Source of the DNA: Pseudomonas rhodesiae
Lineage (GTDB): Bacteria > Pseudomonadota > Gammaproteobacteria > Pseudomonadales > Pseudomonadaceae
Assembly (NCBI RefSeq): GCF_007858255.1
Contig: NZ_VFEU01000018.1
Location: 25,562-89,561, forward strand
DNA: 64,000 nt
Direction of reading: 5' to 3'
Of this stretch, positions 1 through 7,500 are shown one piece after another (the stretch's first letter is position 1; the number at the start of each line of letters is the position of its first letter). The notes beneath the pieces were generated by a model. The model had not been told where the DNA came from. It searched no databases and saw nothing but the letters and a program-made list of their open reading frames with translations. The translations under genes were made by a program, and so were the position numbers.

Positions 1-164
1 AGGCAGTGTTCTAGTGACCGCTGCTGTCTCTTGAGCTTTTTTAGTCCTGATAGTTTCGCTCTCAATGCAGCTTGGGCATTTGCACTTATGGCTTCAGTAG
101 CTACAACTTCTCCCGTTGTAGCAGTGGCTTTTGCACCTGTTTTGGGTTCGCCTGGCTGTTGCGC
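1..164 (-). pseudogene. Orphan CdiA toxin tip 3 (partial, frameshifted)
   Basis: Directly after the stop of the SMI1-like immunity gene, the same minus-strand frame stays open and reads an Ala/Thr-rich linker followed by NAQAALRAKLSGLKKLK. At an A6 run (positions 37-42) the sensible frame changes: adding one A gives KKAQETAAVTRTLP, which resembles the start of C-terminal toxin domains of Pseudomonas CdiA/haemagglutinin proteins as I remember them. The frame shown does not continue that pattern. I read it as a displaced toxin tip with a one-base deletion in a homopolymer. It runs out of the window, so length and family are unknown. There is no start codon or obvious ribosome site, as expected for an orphan module normally reached by recombination into cdiA. 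Confidence 0.5.
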
Positions 165-680
165 CTATACCGGAGCGTTGTAAGAAACATCTCCCGAGTC
201 GCGCCAAACTCCATTCGCAAAGCTCACTGGCCGCTGTGGATAACAAACCAACAGCCCTTCGACAAACTGACAAAAGGATAAGTCAAGTCGCGTTATCCAA
301 CGCATATTGTCTATTTCCAACAAACGCCAGTTGTCTCCGCTGTCGAAACCGAAAGCAGTCCCGGCGCTATCCCAGCCGAACAGCCACACCTCGCCCTTCG
401 CGCCCGCTTCATAAGGCCCGTCTTTATAAATTCCATCATCACCGACGTAGCCAACCGCAGCAGAAAGCAGCATCGGTTGAATCGTCAAAAGCGGCAGTGC
501 GCAGTCGTCCTCCTTGATCTCACCGTGCCCCCGTTCCTCCATAAAAGCAAAGTACTCGGTGGGAGCCGCCGGCCACTGCCGCCGCATCATACTTACTTCA
601 CTTGAAGAAACAGGCGTAAGCCGCTCCAATAGCGCACATCCCATCGTATTAAAGGCTTCTAAATTTTCGTACATGTTCAT
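165..680 (-). CDS. SMI1/KNR4-like immunity protein of an orphan CDI module
   Basis: The protein is 171 residues from the ATG at 680. An in-frame extension to 788 exists but is the remnant of the upstream toxin gene. GAGG lies five bases before the ATG, and the restored toxin frame ends in a TGA that overlaps this ATG (ATGA), so the start at 680 is well supported. The acidic protein has the layout of SMI1/KNR4 proteins: an N-terminal helix, PAAPTEYFAFMEERGHGEI near residues 37-55, then a WLFGWDSAGTAFGFDSGDNWRLLEID core. In this family such proteins usually neutralise a cognate CdiA or Rhs nuclease tip in the cytoplasm. The likely partner is the HNH-type fragment just upstream. Since that toxin is broken, the gene may be kept as protection against siblings carrying an intact copy. 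The family call is by eye. Confidence 0.75.
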   Translation of the reverse strand: MNMYENLEAFNTMGCALLERLTPVSSSEVSMMRRQWPAAPTEYFAFMEERGHGEIKEDDCALPLLTIQPMLLSAAVGYVGDDGIYKDGPYEAGAKGEVWLFGWDSAGTAFGFDSGDNWRLLEIDNMRWITRLDLSFCQFVEGLLVCYPQRPVSFANGVWRDSGDVSYNAPV

Positions 681-1150
681 GGTAGCCTCGGAGGGGGCTG
701 CAGAAACGCTGTTGTAGTTGGACTTGCTGGGGCATGGACGCCACCTTGTTGAGCACTTCCACCCGGAACCGGATGCAAATTCCACCATTGGTTAGGTCCC
801 ACCGTACTGCTGTGGTATCACATGGCGCGCCTGAAAATCCACACCACTCGCAGTTTTTGGCCATGCCAAACCAGTATTCAACTCCCACTCACGCTTAAGA
901 TTATTCCGCTGGCTATTGTATTGACGCTGCAGTGCCTGATAGTCACTTCTCGGCGCAACATAAGTATGATCAACCTGACGTAGCTCATCCGCAAGTTTCG
1001 TGCGCTGATTAGAGGGCATTGGCACACCTGAATGGTACTCGACGTCCCGGACCACCGCGCGAGCGTCACCCGAGATTTTCGTCCAGCTGGATGTGGATGT
1101 TGCTATAAAACTCGCATCATGCCATTTGAAGATACGGCCTGAGAGAATGC
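677..1150 (-). pseudogene. Orphan CdiA toxin tip 2, HNH-like nuclease, frameshifted
   Basis: An open frame from about 1150 reads GRIFKWHDASFIATSTSS and on through DARAVVRDVEYHSG to RHVIPQQYGGT, then stops at a TAA just after 798. Removing one G from the GGG at 798-800 restores GGPNQWWNLHPVP followed by QQGGVH and a proline-rich end, whose TGA overlaps the immunity ATG. The restored block matches the HNH/LHH-type nuclease pattern (H-V-I-P-Q-x-Y-G-G-P-N, W-W-N-x-H-P, H-x-G-x-H) common in polymorphic toxin tips. The module is therefore a toxin-immunity pair with an inactivating +1 change in the catalytic region. A GTG at 1055 could start translation but no ribosome site is convincing. Its 5' boundary blurs into tip 1. 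Confidence 0.65.
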
Positions 1151-1282
1151 ATCAAGATTATGGGTTCCGCTAACCCCACTTTTCTGGGTCAATCCATCTA
1201 AACTACTCAGCTGGTTTTTGATGCTCGGATTAAAGCTCATGCCTTCCGGGAAGCTTGCAGCCCCTTTTGTACCATCAGCCTT
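1104..1282 (-). pseudogene. Orphan CdiA toxin tip 1 (truncated)
   Basis: Just downstream of the cdiI stop, an open minus-strand frame reads KADGTKGAASFPEGMSFNP and continues through SGVSGTHNLDAF to a TAG at 1104-1106, about 58 codons in all. The segment S-x-x-G-H/T-x-N-L-D-x-F followed by a serine-rich stretch is a pattern I associate with the entry into CdiA C-terminal toxin domains, but only this N-terminal part is present. It then runs into the unrelated tip-2 frame at about 1110-1150, so it looks like a recombination remnant whose catalytic half and immunity gene were replaced. An ATG at the FPEGM position has no clear ribosome site. The function of the lost domain cannot be told. Confidence 0.45.
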
Positions 1283-1583
1283 TTATGCGCGCTAAGAACT
1301 CGACCATTGCTAGTGGATCACGCTCCACAAGTTCTTCAATCAAATCTTCCGCTGCCCAATGCAGAATCATGTCCCCTCCCCCCCCATCCTTGCAGAGGAT
1401 GAGATCACTTGACAAAGAAGAGTCAACAACATTGACTTCTCTATCGCTGAGTGCCATCAGGCCACCGTAGCCATCATAAGGAATGACCCAGTAAAAACGC
1501 TCGTTCTCTATCCAGTAAATCCCAAACACCTCTACAGGCTCTTCTCGCCCAATTTCTCGAATAATCATATCCACATCACTCAA
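1275..1583 (-). CDS. cdiI: Cognate CdiI immunity protein (unknown family)
   Basis: This 102-residue, strongly acidic protein starts inside the last codons of cdiA (8-base overlap), the standard position for the immunity gene of a contact-dependent inhibition locus. Translational coupling to cdiA is likely. Sequence landmarks are PVEVFGIYWIENERFYWVIPYDGYGG near residues 16-41, a DGGGGDMILHWAAEDLIEELVERDP segment, and a basic end. I do not recognise the family. It should bind and block the C-terminal roughly 130 residues of CdiA in the cytoplasm. Role by position is strong; biochemical activity is unknown. Confidence 0.75.
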   Translation of the reverse strand: MSDVDMIIREIGREEPVEVFGIYWIENERFYWVIPYDGYGGLMALSDREVNVVDSSLSSDLILCKDGGGGDMILHWAAEDLIEELVERDPLAMVEFLARIKG

Positions 1584-4500
1584 TAGTTCTACCGGGCTGC
1601 AGCACAGGGGGCAGCTGTTGCGGCGTAGTAATTTTCATATCGTATGCTTTATCGGTTACGGAGTTGTACTGGTAGTGGATGGTTATATTTTCTCCGCTAG
1701 GTAGACGGTGACTTACTTCCATTTTTCTCCATCCCTCACTCCGCGGGAAGTCTTTATCGCCCGCTAGTTTTGTATCACGACCCGCAGAGGGATTTTCTGT
1801 CACTCTGTTCCACAAAGTCTGCTCGTTCAGATCTCTTGGCGCCGTTGACTGATAGCTCTTTGCTGTTGAATGCGTTGCATAGTCTGGAAGACCAGCAGAA
1901 AACTCATCGGCAGCATTTTCCCGACCATAATAATCTCTATTTACGCTAGACCTTTCAGTAACAGCATTCGGGCTGTATGGATCATCAACGATAGTTGGTT
2001 TACCGCCACTGAAACCACTAGAACCGCCACCTTTTGCACCTTTAGACGTTCCCTCTATGACATTTCTTTCAACCAGCGTACCCGCTTCGTTATCAGTGCC
2101 GCCACCAAATACAGGTTGGCCCTTCGTCGCAGCATTAGGATTAACACCGTTCTTTATTACCGACGACAGCTCTCCAGATAACGCCTTCCCCCCATAGTGC
2201 GCGACTGCCAACTCCGCCAGCGACTCAGCAGCTCTCTGGCTGAGATCCCCCAGGGGGCTTGCTTCCCCGGGGTATTGCTCTGGGTGAAGCGAAGCTAAAA
2301 CTCGCGCGCCCTCCGTAGATGTGTAAGGTGCGCCAATCTGATCATATGAGGCAGCCGCACCTGCAAACGCGACAGTGCCCATCGCGCCGAGGGCGAATGG
2401 AGCAGCGCAACCAACAATACTCACACAAGCAGGGGAGGCACCAACCATACCAATGTAAGAAAAAGTGCCAGCTCCCGCCCCGCCTGCTGCGCTTGCGGCG
2501 TACCCGACGTTCGTGAATAACTCGTTGTTTGCACTAAGCGCGTCGTCTATTCGATCCTTGAAGGTGTAATCAAATTGCCCCGTGCTTTTGAGTAACGCAA
2601 TTTCCTTGGTAAATTCATTACCCTTGTTTTCCAACTCAACAAGCGTTTTGTAATTTTCGTCACTTTTAGGAACAGACGCGCTGCAGTGGGTCAATGCACA
2701 TGCTGCAGCGTCATATTTCGCCTTGCTCTCAGGGTCGCGTCGACGTAGCTCATCCAGTGCAACGGTCTGCATTTCGTGAAGCGAATGGTTGTACTGCGTA
2801 GCATTTTTCGCCACCCAGCCGCCCTTTTCCAAGGATTCAGCGTCAGCGTCTTTCTGCGTCGCCGCTGCGAGCACTCCAATCACTTGTGAGCTCATGGAGA
2901 GCAATGTCTTATCGCCATGAACCAGAGAGCTCAAGTGCCCAACTACCGCTTCGTTAACGCCCGCAGCCAAAGCACCTGTTTTGAAATCGCCTCCTGTTGC
3001 CTCTGCAAGCAAGCCACCCACCATGGCATGCACAATGATTTTTGGCGGATAGCCTTCGGTCAACCGGCCTTTTGTATAGTCTCCAACGGCATTGAAACTG
3101 ACCGCCGCCAGCGTATTGAATAACGCGCTTTTGAGTGCGTCACTGCCACTGCCACCTTGCCCTAACGCCTTGCCAACAAGCATTGACGTGCCGTTCTGCA
3201 AAGTTTGACTCGCAGCAAACTGACCAACCCCAGTCCATGTATTCAAAGGCGGAGACGTAATGTTCCCTGTTCCGAACTCAGTCTTGGTCCCCGTCCAACC
3301 ATCGAAATAAGCAGCTGTCAGGCCGGCTGTAACGCCAGAAATCACGTACCCCTTCATTGCATCTGACGAGGTCACGTCCTTGAATACTGCGCCCAGGTTG
3401 CCCCGATTATTAATGACGCTAACTGTTGCGTTAGTTGCTGCTCCCGCTGCGACTGCACCTGATGCCGCACTAATGAAGGTTGCGGTATTCGCCGTCATTG
3501 TTCCGGCAGCAACCATTCCGCCAGTAGCGGTGCCCATCGCGCCCGCGGCCAATGGCCCAACCACCGCCGCCATCACAATCGCAATAATGATCTGCGAAGC
3601 AGGCCCCAGCCCTGAATTGCTGTACTTGAAGCTGTCGTGAATCTCTTTAACCTGCCTCCAGTCCACATCGCCGCGCTTCTCAGCGTCCTTGATCCACGCC
3701 AATTGCGGATCAGCCTTCACCATTGCATCAATCGACTGGCTGACGGTTTGCTGGTTGACTTGGTTGATGTCGATCTTCAAGCCAGCGACCGCTTTGATCG
3801 CCACGTTCCCTTCGGCGATCAACTGGCTCTGGCGGACGGTCTCGTCAGTATTTCCCTTACCTTTGGAAGAAACCCAGAACGCGTTGTTGTTGCTCTTTTC
3901 GTGGCTCTCTTGATGCAGGTCTTTGACCGCCTCAAAAGTGATCGCGCCGCCGCTGTCCAGGACGATGTCTTTACCGCTTTGTAGCTTGGCAAGCTGATAG
4001 GTCTGGTCGCCTGCACTCTTGAGGGTCAGGTCGCCGCCGGTCTTGATTTCAGTGCCGACGTTGGTAATGCGCGTTACCTCATCGCGCTGGGTCTTTTTGG
4101 AACCCCAGCCGCTGTTTTTCTTCATGTCATACAGCGTGTGCGTGCTGTTCTCAGCCGCCAACAAACTCAACTTATCCCCGCTATACAGATAAGCCTCATT
4201 TCCCGCACTGATCCTGCTCGCCACCAGCGTCGTGTCACGCCCGGCCTGGCTGGTGAAATCCCCACCCGCCGTCAGCACGCTCGCCACTTGGGTGGTCTGC
4301 TCATCCGCTGTCTTGATGCGCTTCTTGCCGTGCTTCTCCTTGCCTTCGACGTTGTGCACATCGCTGACCGACGCCACGTTGAAGTCACGCCCAGCGTCGA
4401 CGTTGAAGTCTTTGCCAGCGGTGGCAGTGCTGCCGATGATGTTGACGTCCTGCCCGGCCTTCATGTTCAGGTTGCCGCCGGCGGTGACGCTGGCGGCGAG

Positions 4501-7500
4501 GTTTTTGACGTCGGTGGTGATGCTGGATTTCTCGCCGCCGTCGCGGATCTCGTGCTTGACGCTGGTGTCGCTGGCGGCGATGAGGTTGAGGTCGCGGCCT
4601 GCGGTGAGGTTGGCGTCGTTGCCCGCTACCAGCGCGCCTCGGTTGGTGAGGTCGCGGCCAGCGTCCATGGCCAGGTTTTCGCGGGCGACGATGGTGCCGC
4701 CGCTGCCGTCGGTGAGGGTGCGCATGCCGGCGCCGTCACGCACCTGGATGGCGGTGGTTTCGTTGGTGATGTCGCCTTTGAGCGCCGTGAGGCTGACTTG
4801 CTTGCCGCGAATCTCACCGGCCATGGCGTTGCGGATGCTGTCTTGGGCCAGCAACGCCAGGTTGTTGCCGGCTTCGATCAGGCCGCCGTTGTAGAGGCTG
4901 CCACCAGCCGCAGCGGAGAGGTTGTTGCTGGCGCGCAGGGTGCCGACGTTGATCAGGTCACCGCCGGTGACCAGGTTGAGGTCGCGGCCCTGGATCAGGC
5001 TGTTGCCGCGTACGTTGCGCGACTCGGCCTGGGCCAGGTAGAGCACGGGCACGAGGACGGTCTGGCCGTCGACCACGCGGTTTTCCATCCACACGATGTC
5101 GTGGGTCAGGGCGCCGACTTGCTGGCTGGTGAGGGTGACACCCAGGCTCAGGCGCAGCGCATCTTTGCTGGCCAACGCGTTGTCCATCAGGTAGCGGAAC
5201 TGGTCGGCGTCGCTGTACAGGCCGCCGGCGAGGAAGCGTTGGCCGGTTTGGGCGAGCACGGCGTCGCGGATCAGGCGGGTTTCGTATTGGCCATCGCCGA
5301 GGCGGCGCCAGGCGTTGTCTGAGCTGAAGCCGAGTTTGCCGAGCATGTAGTCGGAGCTGAAGAAGCCCGTGAGGGAGGCGAACTCGGGGTTGGTCTCGAT
5401 CAGGTAATGGCTGGTCGGGTCAGGATTTTTAACGAACAGGCCGTACTCGCCCTTGGGCAGTTGGAAGTTGGGCGAGGTGGTCGGGTCGACCGGGGCGAAG
5501 GCGGTGCCGGTGTAGTCCACGGGCACGAAGCCGCCGCCGGGGGCCGCGCCTGCTACGGGCAGGATGCTGCCGGCGGCCTTGGCGCTCGGGTCGTTGGCGT
5601 GTTTGCTCAGGTTGATGTTGATGCCACCGACGGGGATGCCGGTCTGGTCGTCGCCGAGGGTGCCGGTCAACTGGGCCAGGGTGTTGTTGTGCAGCGTGCC
5701 GTTTTGCAGGGTGCGGGCGACGTTGAGGTTGACCGTGCCGCCGGCTTGCAGGGTGGCGTCGTAGCCGGGGCCACTGTTTTTGGTCCAGGTGGTGACGTCG
5801 CTTATGTGCTCGAAAGGATAGCTATTGGGTGAGCGGTTTTTCAGCTCTTCAAAGCGTGCCTTATCGAAATGCCCAGCCGCCGTGGCCGCATTGAAAGCGG
5901 GAACGTCGACCCATTGCATGCGTTCAAATAAATCGTCGGAGACACGTCCTGGCGTGGTGACGACAATCTTGCGCTGCCCTGTGCGCGTGGCGGCACCCTG
6001 GTTAAGCAGGTCACCGGCGGCAATACTCAGGTCGCCATTGGCAGCCATCAGGCTGTAGCGATTCTGCACATTGTCGCCTTGCAGCAGCATGTTTTTGCCA
6101 GCTACCAGGCGCGCCGCTGCCGAATCCTTGGTCGCCGCCTCAAGGTAGGTCTCGTAGATGGTGATGATGCCTTTTTCCCACCAATCTTTTTCGCCGCAGT
6201 GCTGGCCACAGATCCAACTCAAGCTGCCGGTGGTCAGCGTCTGCCCGAGTTCGAATTCATCTTTGGCGTTTTCGATAAAGCCCGCATTGATACCGATCGA
6301 GCCTTCGCTTTCCACGGTGCCGGAACGGTTGCTGAACAGCGCGGCACGCCCGCCATCGCGCGCGGCGAAGCTCAAGTCGCCTTTGCTGTAGACGTCGCCA
6401 TGAAGGTTGCTGAAACCATTGGCGCGCAGAGTCAGGTTGCCACCGCTGAACAGCAGCGAATCGGCCGCGTTGGTGATGCCATTGACCGCAGTGAGATTTA
6501 CCGCACCCTGGGCGCCGAGGGTGCCGCGGTTATTGATCTGCGCCGCGGCGATATCCAGTTGCTGACGCGCAGTGAGGAAACCGAGGTTGTCCAGGGTGCC
6601 GCCCAGTGTCAGGCGGGTATTGTTGGCCGCCAGGCGGCCGCCGTTCTGGCTGAGGTTGTTCGCCGCCACGGTGAGTGTCTGCAGGGCCGACACGCGACCG
6701 CTGTTGCTCATGTCGCCAGTGGTGATGCTCAGGTCACCGTCGCTGAGCAGTTCGCCGCCGTTGTCCAGGCTTGCCACATTGAGGACCAGGCCCTTACCGC
6801 TGGCCATGCGGTCGCCGGCCTTGAGGGCCAGGCCTTGAGCACTTTTGTAGGTAAGCACTTCGTTGAGTTGCAGGCGACCGAGCCCGTCGACTTTGCCGAA
6901 CGCCCAGTCGGCGGTGCCCATGCCGTTGATAGTGCCCTGGCTGCCGTTGAGGCTGGCGGTGTTGATGCGAAACAGGCCGCTGCCGGCGTGCTGCAACAGG
7001 CCGGCCTGGTTATTCAGGCTGGTGGCGTCGAGGCTGAAGGCCGTGCTGCCGAATTCGAGGGTGCCGCCCTGGTTGTTCACCGCGCCGCTGAGGTTGAGGC
7101 TGCTGCTGGCACCGCCAAGCGCGCGCAGTTGGCCGTTGGCGCTGTTGTCCAGGTTGCCACCGTTGAGGCTCAGCCCCTGGTTGGCTTCGATCAGGCCGCC
7201 CTGGTTGGTGAGGGTGTCGCGTGAGGTCAGGTTGAGTAGGTTGCCGCTGACCTGGCCGCCCTCGCTGTTGTCGAGGGTGGCGCCGCTGACGGTCAGCTGT
7301 TCTTTGCCGAACAGTTTGCCGCCACGGTTGGCCAGCGCTTCGACGGTCAGTTGCAGGTTGCCGACCAGGCTCGCCATCAGGCCGCCGCTGCCGTTGTCGA
7401 CCTTGTCGGCGGTGACGGTCAGGCTGTCACCTTGCAGCGTGCCGCCCTGGTTATCCAGGCTGGTGGTGTGCAACTCGGTGAGGGCGCCGCCGCTGAGGAT

